64,000 nucleotides of DNA from an uncultured Aquimarina sp. (GTDB lineage Bacteria > Bacteroidota > Bacteroidia > Flavobacteriales > Flavobacteriaceae): NCBI GenBank assembly GCA_947498935.1, contig CANMMM010000008.1, positions 124,001-188,000 on the forward strand, given 5' to 3'. Shown piece by piece: positions 9,324 through 18,276 of the stretch. The notes under the pieces are model-generated. The model searched no databases and had not been told where the DNA came from. It worked only from the letters and a program-made list of their open reading frames with translations. Position 1 is the first letter of the stretch; each line of letters starts with the position of its first letter. The position numbers and the translations under genes were made by a program.

Positions 9324-10412
9324 CTATCCTTCTTCTGTAAATGTTACAAACTTTTGTACTGTAAACATGAGTCTATCTAATAAGAAACCAATGATTCCGA
9401 TGACAAACATGGCTGCAATAATTTTTGCATTTGAGTCATTCGCACCATTTTGGAATTCTTCCCATACAAATGTTCCTAACCCTGGACTCTGAGATAATAA
9501 TTCGATCGCGATTAATACCATCCAAGCTACAGAAATCGTGATTCTAAGTCCTGTAAAGATTAATGGAAATGAAGATGGAAGTACAATCTTAAATACTTTT
9601 TGCCCTACACCTAGGTTTAATACTTTCGCTACATTGATGTAATCTTTGTCTACAGAAGATACTCCTAATGTAGTATTTACTAACGTAGCCCACATAGAAC
9701 ACAATCCTACTGCGATGAAAGAAATGATAAAAGATACATCACCATCATAGGTTAATGTCAGTGTTTTTACGATCATGTATACTAATAAGAACCATACTAC
9801 TGGCGATACTGGTTTGAAAATCTGAATAAACCAGTTAAAAGAAGATCGTAATGTATCACTCAATCCTAAAACGATTCCTACAGGTACGGCTAAGAATAAT
9901 GCCAAGAAGAATCCTGCGAATACTGTCTTAATACTAGTCATGATTTGATCTACGAAAGAAGGTCTACCAGTATAGGTGATAGGCGCTAAACCCTGTGCCT
10001 CACGCTGTTCGTTAGTTGCTTGTACTTTTTCTGCAAACGCTACCTTTTTAGCTTTTATCTGTCTATGATCTGCTATCAACGAATTGAATGCATCTAAAAC
10101 AGACCCTGGCGATGGTAAGGAGTTGATAGAACTTTCTCCAGATACTATTCGAGTCAATTCTGCTGTTACAGCAGCATCTCCTCCAGTTTCAAAAGCTTTT
10201 TCTGTTTTGTGATCTTTTTCTACATTGTATAAATAGCTAGCACCGGCCTGCCATAACACAATAAATAATCCTATAGCCAAGATAGGAAGCAATGTTTTCT
10301 TGAATAATGCTATCAAGTTTTTCTTCACTTCTTCTCCATATGCCAATCGTATAGCGGGTTCAAAAAAACCGAGCCCTATAAAATTGAGAACATGTATTGA
10401 CTTATCTTTCAT
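9324..10412 (-). CDS. nrtB: Nitrate ABC transporter permease (NrtB-like)
   Basis: The 362-residue inner-membrane permease has the BPD-transport EAA region in the second half ([26 protein letters not shown] is the coupling-loop area, about residues 265-290). It is longer than common NrtB/SsuC proteins (about 260-280). The extra length is a hydrophilic stretch of roughly 90 residues between the first membrane helix (about residues 39-60) and the core helices. That insert contains [18 protein letters not shown] and is rich in Lys/Glu/Ala, probably periplasmic. It is separated from nrtA by 247 bp holding a nested inverted repeat. Confidence 0.9.
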   Translation of the reverse strand: MKDKSIHVLNFIGLGFFEPAIRLAYGEEVKKNLIALFKKTLLPILAIGLFIVLWQAGASYLYNVEKDHKTEKAFETGGDAAVTAELTRIVSGESSINSLPSPGSVLDAFNSLIADHRQIKAKKVAFAEKVQATNEQREAQGLAPITYTGRPSFVDQIMTSIKTVFAGFFLALFLAVPVGIVLGLSDTLRSSFNWFIQIFKPVSPVVWFLLVYMIVKTLTLTYDGDVSFIISFIAVGLCSMWATLVNTTLGVSSVDKDYINVAKVLNLGVGQKVFKIVLPSSFPLIFTGLRITISVAWMVLIAIELLSQSPGLGTFVWEEFQNGANDSNAKIIAAMFVIGIIGFLLDRLMFTVQKFVTFTEEG

Positions 10413-10433
10413 TTCTTTCTTTTTTAAGAGGTT

Positions 10434-10536
10434 GTCTAAGAAGTTTACTAACGTACAATCGCTAGCCTAAACTTATCAAACATATAGATTCGCAAAACAT
10501 CGATAAGTTTAGTATAACCCATATCACTTCTTAGAC
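10434..10536 (-). other. Nested intercistronic inverted repeat between nrtA and nrtB
   Basis: Two pairs of perfect 11-bp arms are nested: GTCTAAGAAGT (10434-10444) with ACTTCTTAGAC (10526-10536), and CTAAACTTATC (10467-10477) with GATAAGTTTAG (10502-10512). There is no U-tract, so this is not a classical terminator. Stem-loops after binding-protein genes are known to protect the upstream mRNA and give more binding protein than permease. That role is inferred here. Confidence 0.65.
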
Positions 10537-10659
10537 GCCCTCACTTATTGCTTAATTATTTATTCAATTATTTTATTTCGGTGTATCCCTATAACTACAC
10601 CACAATTATTTAAGACATACTATGTATGTAATGTGGCAACTAGCTATTTATTTATAAAA

Positions 10660-12063
10660 TTATTCTACGCTAGATACGCCTTCAGTATTTTCTTTGTTTC
10701 CGATTTTAAAACTGTTGATGTATCCAAGTGGATCTTTAGCATCAAACTTGTTTCCATCTATAAAATCTGTAGTTGCTGGCTTGTAGCCATCTGTTGTAGG
10801 TAACTCAGATGCTTCTAAGTGTCCATCTGCTACTAATGATTTTGCTGCTTTAGTCCAGATATCAGGTCTATAGATTTCTTTGATTGTTTTGTCATACCAA
10901 GCTGCTGGCTTACTATCAGGAATTTGTCCCCATCTTCTCATTTGAGTAAGGAACCAGATTCCATCAGAGTAGAAAGGATAAGTAGCATTGTATCTGTAGA
11001 ATACATTAAAGTCTGGCATCGCTCTCTTGTCTCCTTTTTCAAACTCGAAAGTTCCTGTCATAGAATTCGATAATACAGCTTCGTCAGCTCCTACGTATTC
11101 TGATTTAGATAATATTTTTACCGCTTCTGCTCTATTCCCTGGAGTATCTAACCACTTACCAGCTCTAATTAATGCCTTTGTTACAGCTGTTGCAGTATTT
11201 GGATATTGCTCCACGAACTTCTTAGTCATTACAAATACTTTTTCTGGATTATTTTTCCAGATATCGTAGTTCGTTACTACTGGTACGCCAATTCCTTTGA
11301 AAACAGCTTGCTGATTCCATGGCTCACCTACGCAATATCCATAGATAGTTCCTGATTCTAGTGTCGCTGGCATTTGTGGTGGCGGTGTTACAGATAGTAA
11401 TACATCTGCATCAATTTGGCCTTGGATATTTTCTTTAGAGTACATTCCAGGATTAATTCCTGCTGCTGCTAACCAATATCTAATTTCGTAGTTGTGTGTA
11501 GATACAGGAAATACCATTCCCATTTTAAATGCTTTCCCTTCACCTTTATACGATTCTATTACAGGTTTTAGTGCTTCTGCAGATATAGGATGTACAGGCT
11601 TTCCATCTGGACCTTTAGGAATATTAGTTTTCATTTTACTCCATACATCATTAGATACTGTGATACCATTACCATTTAAATCCATAGAGAAAGGAGTCAC
11701 TAGCTTAGCTTGTCTACCAAATCCTGCTCCTGCAGCAATTGGCTGTCCTGCTAGCATGTGTGAACCATCTAATTGCCCATCAATTACACGGTCTAATACG
11801 TTTTTCCAGTTGGATTGTGCTTCTACAGATACAAAAAGTCCTTCGTCTTCGAAAAACCCCTTCTCTTTAGCAATAGCTAAAGGTGCCATATCTGTAAGTT
11901 TGATAAAACCAAACGTCAATTGTGGCTTCTCGATAACCGAATTAGAAGCTGCTGCTGGTTCAGCTGCTGTAGTTGCTGTAGCTTCCTTTTTCTTCTCTCC
12001 TCCACAAGACATCAAAAAAATTGCTGAAAGAACTGCTAGTATTTTTACATTACTTTTTCTCAT
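10660..12063 (-). CDS. nrtA: Nitrate ABC transporter substrate-binding lipoprotein (NrtA-like)
   Basis: The 467-residue protein begins with a lipoprotein signal (lipobox ending in Cys20, [10 protein letters not shown]) and an Ala/Thr-rich linker. The rest has the NrtA/CmpA fold signature: [20 protein letters not shown], then [20 protein letters not shown], and [17 protein letters not shown]. It should capture nitrate and/or nitrite in the periplasm, tethered to the inner membrane. It is the first gene of the nrt cluster and has the shared promoter module about 31-50 bp upstream. A nested stem-loop separates it from nrtB and could set a higher dose of this protein. Confidence 0.93.
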   Translation of the reverse strand: MRKSNVKILAVLSAIFLMSCGGEKKKEATATTAAEPAAASNSVIEKPQLTFGFIKLTDMAPLAIAKEKGFFEDEGLFVSVEAQSNWKNVLDRVIDGQLDGSHMLAGQPIAAGAGFGRQAKLVTPFSMDLNGNGITVSNDVWSKMKTNIPKGPDGKPVHPISAEALKPVIESYKGEGKAFKMGMVFPVSTHNYEIRYWLAAAGINPGMYSKENIQGQIDADVLLSVTPPPQMPATLESGTIYGYCVGEPWNQQAVFKGIGVPVVTNYDIWKNNPEKVFVMTKKFVEQYPNTATAVTKALIRAGKWLDTPGNRAEAVKILSKSEYVGADEAVLSNSMTGTFEFEKGDKRAMPDFNVFYRYNATYPFYSDGIWFLTQMRRWGQIPDSKPAAWYDKTIKEIYRPDIWTKAAKSLVADGHLEASELPTTDGYKPATTDFIDGNKFDAKDPLGYINSFKIGNKENTEGVSSVE

Positions 12064-12093
12064 TGTGATTTATTTTTTGCTAATAGAACACCA

Positions 12094-12113
12094 CAAAACT
12101 AAGTATTAATACG
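12094..12113 (-). promoter_or_regulatory. nrtA promoter: shared nitrate-regulon palindrome and -7 box
   Basis: On the minus strand the site reads CGTATTAATACTTAGTTTTG. GTATTAATAC is a perfect 10-bp palindrome and TAGTTTTG fits the Bacteroidota -7 box. The nrtA ATG is about 31 bp downstream. AATACGTAT (12108-12116) overlaps it, and a degenerate copy of the palindrome lies at 12385-12401. Confidence 0.65.
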
Positions 12114-12426
12114 TATCAAAAAAGCTTTTTAATGAAAAAAACACCTATCTACCGCATTATTTACATATTATTCAATACAGACAGTTAATTACTGTATTTT
12201 TAGCAACAAAACTCACTATTTAGCGCTCAAAAAAGCAAAAAAACATTATCAACATACACGTAACTACTTAAAAAACAAATACTTATGTTTATTAAGATAT
12301 TCACAAAGAAAAACAACTCTATCTTATAAACATAAGGTAGAACGCTAGGAAATAGCAATAAAAAACTTAACTAACATCTACAAATACGTATCAATACTTA
12401 TAAAAAAAGTACGTATTATTTTTACT

Positions 12427-12515
12427 GCGTTAGGGATAGTAGTGAAAATCCCACAGCCCGACGTTAGGGAGGTGCGAGGAATTGTAGCGGATAGCCCGAC
12501 CCTTGGGGAACGCCC
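12427..12515 (-). repeat. Family A structured intergenic repeat, copy A2 (subtype I)
   Basis: The 89-bp element is on the minus strand with both conserved ends intact (GGGCGTTCCCC... and ...CTATCCCTAACGC). It lies within the 797-bp gap between nrtA and the response regulator gene, 345 bp past the end of the latter. The remainder of this gap is AT-rich. Apart from the nrtA promoter and scattered TACGTATT-like words I see no gene in it. Confidence 0.85.
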
Positions 12516-12860
12516 TGATGCATACACTACAACTACGTAGTGAATAAGTAGAAATTAAGCACCTAATAAAAAACTGTTTAAAATAACAGCTCCATAAGTA
12601 GCCATAGTATCACTTTCATAAACAAAAAACGATATTATTAAAAAATCAGCAGCATTTTAGCTTTCTACTAAAAAAATAACCAAAATCTTCATGCTTTTAT
12701 TAAAAACAAAGCTGTTTTACATCAAATACAGTGATTTTTTGGCCATATAAAAAGCAACACGGAACTTAAAATTGTAAAATTTAGATACAATAGATTGTTT
12801 TTTTATAGGGAATTACAAAAAGTATAAACTACTGAATAATGACACTATACCTCCTTATAC

Positions 12861-13541
12861 TTACGGAATTAATTTGTATTCACGTGCTTTATTACTTAGT
12901 TCTAACACATTCTTTACCCCCATTTTTTTCATAAGATTAAAACGATGTACCTCTGTAGTTCGTTTACTAATATCTAGTTTAGCTGCTATATCCTTATTGG
13001 TAAGTCCAGAAATAGCCAACTTAAGTATTTGCGTTTCTCGTTTGGTCAATTCAAAAGGGATTTCAGCTTTTTTGTAGACTTCTTTTTGTGGCACTTTTTG
13101 TTCATCTTGTACAGGAGCACCACCATTCATCAATTGTCTTACTAATATAGAAGACACATCGCCACTAAAATATTTTTCCCCTTTACTTACAGTAGTCAAT
13201 GCTTTCAGGAACTCTTCTTTGCTAGCATCTTTTAATAAATACCCATCTGCGCCTGCATTGATCGACTGAAGGATATATTCTTCAGAATCGTGCATAGACA
13301 ACATAATTGTTTTAACTGGTAACCCCATTTTTTTAAGTTTAGCTACCGTTTCAATTCCTGAGATCTCTGGCATCCTAATATCACATATTACAATATCAGG
13401 TTGCAACTTAGTAATAATTGAGATAGCTTCATTACCATCAGCAGCCTCTCCTATTACCTTATATTGCTCTTGATCTTCTAACAAAGCTCTAATTCCGTCT
13501 CTCACTAAAAAGTGATCATCCACCAAAACAATACTTATCAT
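12861..13541 (-). CDS. NarL/FixJ-family response regulator
   Basis: The 226-residue protein has an N-terminal receiver domain with acidic pocket VDDH (Asp8/Asp9), phosphoacceptor Asp54 in ICDIRMPE, Ser/Thr at LSMHDS and Lys in LLKDAS. The C-terminal LuxR-type HTH reads LTKRETQILKLAISG...TNKDIAAKLDISKRTTEVHR. It sits inside the nitrate island, and a HisKA_3 histidine kinase of the matching (NarX/DegS-like) class is encoded about 5.3 kb away at the end of the nirBD cluster. The two are the obvious two-component pair (inference). It is the best local candidate to bind the palindromes upstream of narK, nrtA, the porin and nirB. Confidence 0.93.
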   Translation of the reverse strand: MISIVLVDDHFLVRDGIRALLEDQEQYKVIGEAADGNEAISIITKLQPDIVICDIRMPEISGIETVAKLKKMGLPVKTIMLSMHDSEEYILQSINAGADGYLLKDASKEEFLKALTTVSKGEKYFSGDVSSILVRQLMNGGAPVQDEQKVPQKEVYKKAEIPFELTKRETQILKLAISGLTNKDIAAKLDISKRTTEVHRFNLMKKMGVKNVLELSNKAREYKLIP

Positions 13542-13686
13542 ACGTATTTACCTTAATTATTAGAAACATTTTGATTACGCAAAGCAGCAATAATCGCCAA
13601 ATATACGCATATTTCAACAACAGCTACTTAATTTTATGAATATACAAACAAAATGCCTTAATTTTTAAACTAAAAAGCATAAATCA

Positions 13687-13709
13687 CTAAGTATTTATAC
13701 TTAATTTTG
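13687..13709 (+). promoter_or_regulatory. Porin-gene promoter: shared nitrate-regulon palindrome and -7 box
   Basis: The core is AAGTATTTATACTT, a near-perfect palindrome, running directly into TAATTTTG, which fits the TAnnTTTG -7 consensus. The ATG at 13787 is 78 bp downstream. A second TAnnTTTG match (TAACTTTG, 13720-13727) follows, so the exact start site is uncertain. Confidence 0.6.
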
Positions 13710-13786
13710 TTTCCGTTATTAACTTTGGCTAATAGAACAATTAACCACAAACAAGTTTTTAAAATTTCATAAAATTTATATTGACA

Positions 13787-15091
13787 ATGAAAAGTACATT
13801 CAAATTTTTAATGGCCAGCTTACTGTTCTATTACGGTACCGCACAAGAATTATCTATAGATGCAGATATTAGACCACGAGCAGAATACTCTCATGGTTTC
13901 GGGAATCTGATCCCTTCTGGTGCAGATGCAGCGCTATTTGTACAACAGAGATCACGTCTTAAAATAGGATACACATCCGAATTATTTTCTACATATGTAA
14001 GTTTTCAAGATGTAAGTGTATGGGGAGACACACCACAGATTGCTGCTGCAGATGGAAATGATAGTTTTTCATTAGCACAAGCATGGATCAAGTTTAAATT
14101 AGGAGCTGGATGGTCTACTAAAATTGGTCGACAAGCACTATCATACGACGATCAGAGAATCTTAGGAGGACTTGATTGGGCGATGCAAGGTAGATTCCAT
14201 GACGCTGCACTTCTACAATATAAGAATGATAGTGGTCTTAAATTAGATGTTGGAGTATCTTTTAACCAAAATGGACCTAGTAGAGTAAATACATTATTCG
14301 ATCCTAACAATGCTGGAAATGCACGTGCGGTATTTGATTATAAAAGCATGGCATATGCATGGTTACACAAAGACTGGGATAAAATCTCTGGTAGTTTATT
14401 ATTCGTAAACAACACCTACCAAAACCTAGAAGACCAAACTCCAGTAGATGGTACTGTGAGCAGACAAACTTTTGGAACACACTTAGACATCAAACCTTCT
14501 AAAGGACTAAAAGCTTCTGTTAATGCATTTTTGCAAACAGGAAAGTTCACTGAAGATGTAGATCTTTTTGCTTATAACTTAGCTGCCGAAATCACTTATA
14601 AGCCTGCTAAAACATTATACGGTATTGGTGCAGAAATCCTAAGTGGAGATTCTAATGGAGGTAGTGATGGTGATATCGAATCATTTTTTCCGCTTTTTGG
14701 TACGAACCACAAGTTCAACGGATTTATGGATTACTTCTACGTAGGGGAACATGCTAATAGCGTAGGATTACAAGACCTTTATGCAAAGACAGTGATCAAA
14801 ACAAGTGCAAAATCAAGCTTGTTAGCGAAGCTACACTATTTTGTAGCTGCTGAAGATATTGCTACTGTAGACGATAAGTATTTAGGTACAGAAATAGACT
14901 TAGTATACACTCGTAAATTATTACCATTTGCTACGCTAAAAGTAGGATATTCTCACATGTTTGCAGCTGATGATGTATTTGAGGCATTACGTGCTGATAG
15001 CGATGTAGTAAACCCAAGTGGATTACAAAATTGGGCATGGGCTATGATCGTAGTAAAACCAAATCTCCTAAAATGGAGCCCTAAAAAGTAA
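13787..15091 (+). CDS. Outer-membrane beta-barrel porin, alginate-export-like (candidate nitrate/nitrite channel)
   Basis: The protein of about 434 residues has a Sec signal (FKFLMASLLFYYGTAQ) and alternating hydrophobic beta strands throughout. Motifs such as ADIRPRAEY, QQRSRLKIGY, LAQAWIKFK and TKIGRQALSYDDQRILGG are typical of the alginate_exp/OprD-like barrel family used by Bacteroidota for small anions and carboxylates. ATG 13787 is chosen over the in-frame TTG 13781. It lies between the response regulator and nirB, and its promoter carries the same palindrome/-7 module as narK, nrtA and nirB. A role in letting nitrate or nitrite through the outer membrane is inferred from this context only. 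A strong terminator follows. Confidence 0.88.
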   Translation: MKSTFKFLMASLLFYYGTAQELSIDADIRPRAEYSHGFGNLIPSGADAALFVQQRSRLKIGYTSELFSTYVSFQDVSVWGDTPQIAAADGNDSFSLAQAWIKFKLGAGWSTKIGRQALSYDDQRILGGLDWAMQGRFHDAALLQYKNDSGLKLDVGVSFNQNGPSRVNTLFDPNNAGNARAVFDYKSMAYAWLHKDWDKISGSLLFVNNTYQNLEDQTPVDGTVSRQTFGTHLDIKPSKGLKASVNAFLQTGKFTEDVDLFAYNLAAEITYKPAKTLYGIGAEILSGDSNGGSDGDIESFFPLFGTNHKFNGFMDYFYVGEHANSVGLQDLYAKTVIKTSAKSSLLAKLHYFVAAEDIATVDDKYLGTEIDLVYTRKLLPFATLKVGYSHMFAADDVFEALRADSDVVNPSGLQNWAWAMIVVKPNLLKWSPKK

Positions 15092-15133
15092 AGGCTAATT
15101 CATATTCATATTTATCATTTAGTATTGATTACG

Positions 15134-15165
15134 AAACCTGCAAGTTCAATTTTGCAGGTTTTTTT
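15134..15165 (+). terminator. Rho-independent terminator after the porin gene
   Basis: The stem AAACCTGCAA / TTGCAGGTTT encloses an 8-nt loop and is followed by a run of T. It begins 43 bp after the porin stop and separates the porin from nirB, which has its own promoter. Confidence 0.85.
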
Positions 15166-15227
15166 ATACATTATTAACAAATTCTCAAATTACCGTAGCG
15201 ATAATTACAGATTTTACACTATAAAAA

Positions 15228-15249
15228 TAAGTGTTTATACTTAATTTTG
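15228..15249 (+). promoter_or_regulatory. nirB promoter: shared nitrate-regulon palindrome and -7 box
   Basis: The core AAGTGTTTATACTT is followed at once by TAATTTTG (TAnnTTTG -7 box). Only about 19 bp separate the box from the nirB ATG, so the 5' leader would be very short. AAATACGTA follows at 15256-15264. The 12 bases ACTTAATTTTG plus upstream T match the porin promoter exactly. Confidence 0.65.
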
Positions 15250-15268
15250 GAGTCTAAATACGTAATTA

Positions 15269-17785
15269 ATGAAGAAGGTAGTAGTTATAGGTAATGGAAT
15301 GGTAGGGTATAAGTTTTGTGAGAAATTTGTAGCCTCAGATAAATTTAACGAATACAAAATAACTGTTTTTGGAGAAGAACCAAGAAGAGCATATGATAGG
15401 GTACATTTAAGCGAATTCTATGCTGGTAAGACTGCAGAGGATTTAAGTATGTCTACAGCTGATTGGTATGCACAAAACAATATTGATCTACATGTATCAG
15501 AAATGATTACCGAAATCAATAGAGAGCATAAAACGGTAGCTAACCATAGAGGTGATACCTATTCATATGATTATCTAGTGTTGGCCACTGGATCTTCGGC
15601 TTTTGTACCTCCTATTAATGGCGTAGAAAAAGAAGGTGTATTTGTATACAGAACTATCGAAGATTTAGAAGCGATAGAGAGCTATGCAAAAAAAATAAAA
15701 TCAGAAGGCAAAACACAAGCAGCAGTTCTAGGAGGAGGACTACTAGGACTAGAAGCTGCTAATGCTGTTAAAGAATTAGGATTAGAAGCACATGTAGTAG
15801 AATTTGCACCTAGATTAATGCCTAGACAACTAGATCAAGGTGGTAGTGATATGTTACAATCTAAGATCGAGGAACTAGGATTATCAGTACACCTAAGCAA
15901 ACAAACAGAATACATACAAGGTACCAATGCCATCGAAGGATTAAAATATGTAGATGGCAGTGAATTAAAAGTAGATATGCTAGTGATCTCTGCGGGTATT
16001 CGCCCTAGAGATGAAGTAGCCAAAGAATGTGGATTAGACGCAGGACTACGTGGTGGAGTGATCGTAGATAACACCATGAAAACTTCTGACGATAGTATTT
16101 TCGCAATTGGTGAAGTAGCACTATATAATAATATGATCTATGGATTGGTAGCTCCTGGATATGATATGGCCGAAGTAGCTGTAGCACAAATTACAGGCAA
16201 TACTGAGCTAACTATGGCTCCATATATCGATATGTCTACGCAACTAAAACTGATTGGTACTGAAGTAGCTAGTTTTGGAGATGCATTGCTAGAAGGAGAA
16301 GACACAGATACTATTGTATACGAAAATAAAAGAAAAGGAGTCTACAAGCGTATTAATGTAGCAAAGGATGGCTCTAAATTACTGGGAGGTATTTTAGTAG
16401 GAGACTCCTCAGACTACAATGCATTATTCCAGATTTATAATACAGCTATGGCACTACCCGAAGATCCAGAAGACTTGATCTTAGGAAGCAGAGGTGGTGA
16501 TGGTGGCTCACTACTCGGTGATGTAATGGATCTGCCAGATGATGCACAAATCTGTTCTTGTGAGAGCGTAAGCAAAGGAGATATTTGTAGTGCTATACAA
16601 GATGGATCTTGTAATGACCTTGGAGATGTAATCAGCTGTACCAAAGCTGGAACTGGATGTGGTGGATGTAAACCGATGGTCAAAGACCTAGTAGATGCTA
16701 CCCTAAAATCATTAGGTAGAGAGGTAAAAGATGTAATCTGCGAACACTTTGAGTACAATAGACAAGAGTTATACGATATCATCAAGCTCAAAGGCTACAG
16801 AAAATACGATGAAGTATTAAATCACCACGGATGTGGTGATGGATGTGAGGTATGTAAACCTGTCATCGCTTCTATCATGGCTAGCTTACATGCGGATACG
16901 GCTAATGAAGAATATGTAATACAAGATTCGAATGATCGATTCTTAGCGAATATACAACGCAATGGTACCTACTCTGTAGTCCCTAGAATTCCTGGAGGCG
17001 AGATTACTCCTGAAAAATTAATTGTATTAGGAGAAGTAGGAAAAAAATACGACCTCTATACCAAAATTACAGGAGGACAACGTGTTGATTTCTTTGGAGC
17101 ACGATTAGACCAATTACCACTCATATGGAAAGACCTTATTGAGCACGGTTTCGAAAGCGGACATGCGTATGGAAAATCATTACGTACTGTAAAAAGTTGT
17201 GTAGGTTCTACATGGTGTCGTTATGGCATGGATGAGAGTGTGAGTTTTGCCATCGAATTAGAAGAGCGCTACAAAGGATTACGTTCTCCTCATAAACTCA
17301 AAGGGGGTGTATCAGGCTGTATTAGAGAATGTGCAGAAGCTAGATGTAAAGACTTTGGTGTCATAGCCGTAGAAGGTGGATGGAATCTATATGTGTGTGG
17401 AAATGGAGGTGCAAATCCTAAGCATGCAGAACTATTAGCCGAACAAATAGACAATGAAACAGTAATTAAATACTTAGATCGATTCCTTATGTACTACATC
17501 CGTACAGCAGCTCCATTAGAGCGTACTGCTAAATGGTTAGATAAATTAGAAGGCGGAATCGATTACCTAAAAAAAGTAGTTATAGAGGATTCATTAGCAC
17601 TAGCCGATGAATTAGAAGCAGAAATGGCTACATTAGTAGACAATTTCCAATGCGAATGGACACAAGCAATAGAGGATGAAGAAATGATGAAACGTTTTAA
17701 TCATTTTGTAAACAGTGATGCTGCTGATGACAACTTAGTATTTGTACCACTAAGAGATCAAAAGATGCCTAAACACTGGAGTTAA
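15269..17785 (+). CDS. nirB: Assimilatory nitrite reductase (NADH) large subunit
   Basis: The 838-residue enzyme reduces nitrite to ammonium in the cytoplasm. Domain order: FAD/NAD(H) dehydrogenase module (residues 1 to about 380; GNGMVGYKF at the N-terminus and GGGLLGLEAANAV near 152), a BFD-like 2Fe-2S region with CSCESVSKG and CGGCKP, a second Cys cluster CGDGCEVCKP, then the ferredoxin-like half domain and the siroheme/4Fe-4S site. The latter's four Cys appear in SCVGSTWCRYG and SGCIRECAEARC. Length fits the family (about 830-850). NirD follows after 45 bp. Siroheme synthesis genes are not in this window. Confidence 0.96.
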   Translation: MKKVVVIGNGMVGYKFCEKFVASDKFNEYKITVFGEEPRRAYDRVHLSEFYAGKTAEDLSMSTADWYAQNNIDLHVSEMITEINREHKTVANHRGDTYSYDYLVLATGSSAFVPPINGVEKEGVFVYRTIEDLEAIESYAKKIKSEGKTQAAVLGGGLLGLEAANAVKELGLEAHVVEFAPRLMPRQLDQGGSDMLQSKIEELGLSVHLSKQTEYIQGTNAIEGLKYVDGSELKVDMLVISAGIRPRDEVAKECGLDAGLRGGVIVDNTMKTSDDSIFAIGEVALYNNMIYGLVAPGYDMAEVAVAQITGNTELTMAPYIDMSTQLKLIGTEVASFGDALLEGEDTDTIVYENKRKGVYKRINVAKDGSKLLGGILVGDSSDYNALFQIYNTAMALPEDPEDLILGSRGGDGGSLLGDVMDLPDDAQICSCESVSKGDICSAIQDGSCNDLGDVISCTKAGTGCGGCKPMVKDLVDATLKSLGREVKDVICEHFEYNRQELYDIIKLKGYRKYDEVLNHHGCGDGCEVCKPVIASIMASLHADTANEEYVIQDSNDRFLANIQRNGTYSVVPRIPGGEITPEKLIVLGEVGKKYDLYTKITGGQRVDFFGARLDQLPLIWKDLIEHGFESGHAYGKSLRTVKSCVGSTWCRYGMDESVSFAIELEERYKGLRSPHKLKGGVSGCIRECAEARCKDFGVIAVEGGWNLYVCGNGGANPKHAELLAEQIDNETVIKYLDRFLMYYIRTAAPLERTAKWLDKLEGGIDYLKKVVIEDSLALADELEAEMATLVDNFQCEWTQAIEDEEMMKRFNHFVNSDAADDNLVFVPLRDQKMPKHWS

Positions 17786-17830
17786 GAACCCCTTAGTCCT
17801 TTCGTAGTCAGTAATTACCAAAATTAAGAA

Positions 17831-18208
17831 ATGGAAAAAATATTAGAATCCTATAAGACCACAGCAGTCGAAGACGTAACCGTATGGTACGAAGCTGCAA
17901 AAGTAAGCGAATTCCCAAAAAACGGAGGCGCTTGTATTAAATACAAATCAAAACAAATAGCTATTTTTAATTTCGAAAGAAAAAATAGCTGGTATGCCTG
18001 TCAGAATGTATGCCCACACAAGATGGAAATGGTACTAAGCCGCGGTATGATTGGCGAGCAATCAGGAGTGCCTAAAGTAGCATGTCCGATGCATAAAAAA
18101 ACTTTTTCTTTAGAAAACGGAGAGAATCTAAATGGAGATTTACCAGCAATAGCAACGTATCCTGTAAAAATTGAAAACGATACTGTATATATCGGTTTTA
18201 GCGAATAA
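17831..18208 (+). CDS. nirD: Nitrite reductase (NADH) small subunit, Rieske-like
   Basis: The 125-residue partner of NirB has the Rieske fold. Unlike the cluster-less E. coli NirD, both ligand pairs look intact: CPHK (C-x-H) and CPMHKKTF (C-x2-H), so it may bind a 2Fe-2S cluster. It lies 45 bp after nirB and 68 bp before the DUF4202 gene and is almost certainly in the same operon. Confidence 0.93.
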   Translation: MEKILESYKTTAVEDVTVWYEAAKVSEFPKNGGACIKYKSKQIAIFNFERKNSWYACQNVCPHKMEMVLSRGMIGEQSGVPKVACPMHKKTFSLENGENLNGDLPAIATYPVKIENDTVYIGFSE

Positions 18209-18276
18209 GCCAATATATGATACGTTTCTTACATTAAAAATCTTAAATTTGTGGGATATTTTAATTTTTATATCCT

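Noticed and set aside
11492-12109. 205-codon + strand frame opposite nrtA
   Set aside because: It mirrors the nrtA coding frame and includes the reverse of its signal peptide; NrtA motifs on the other strand are unambiguous.
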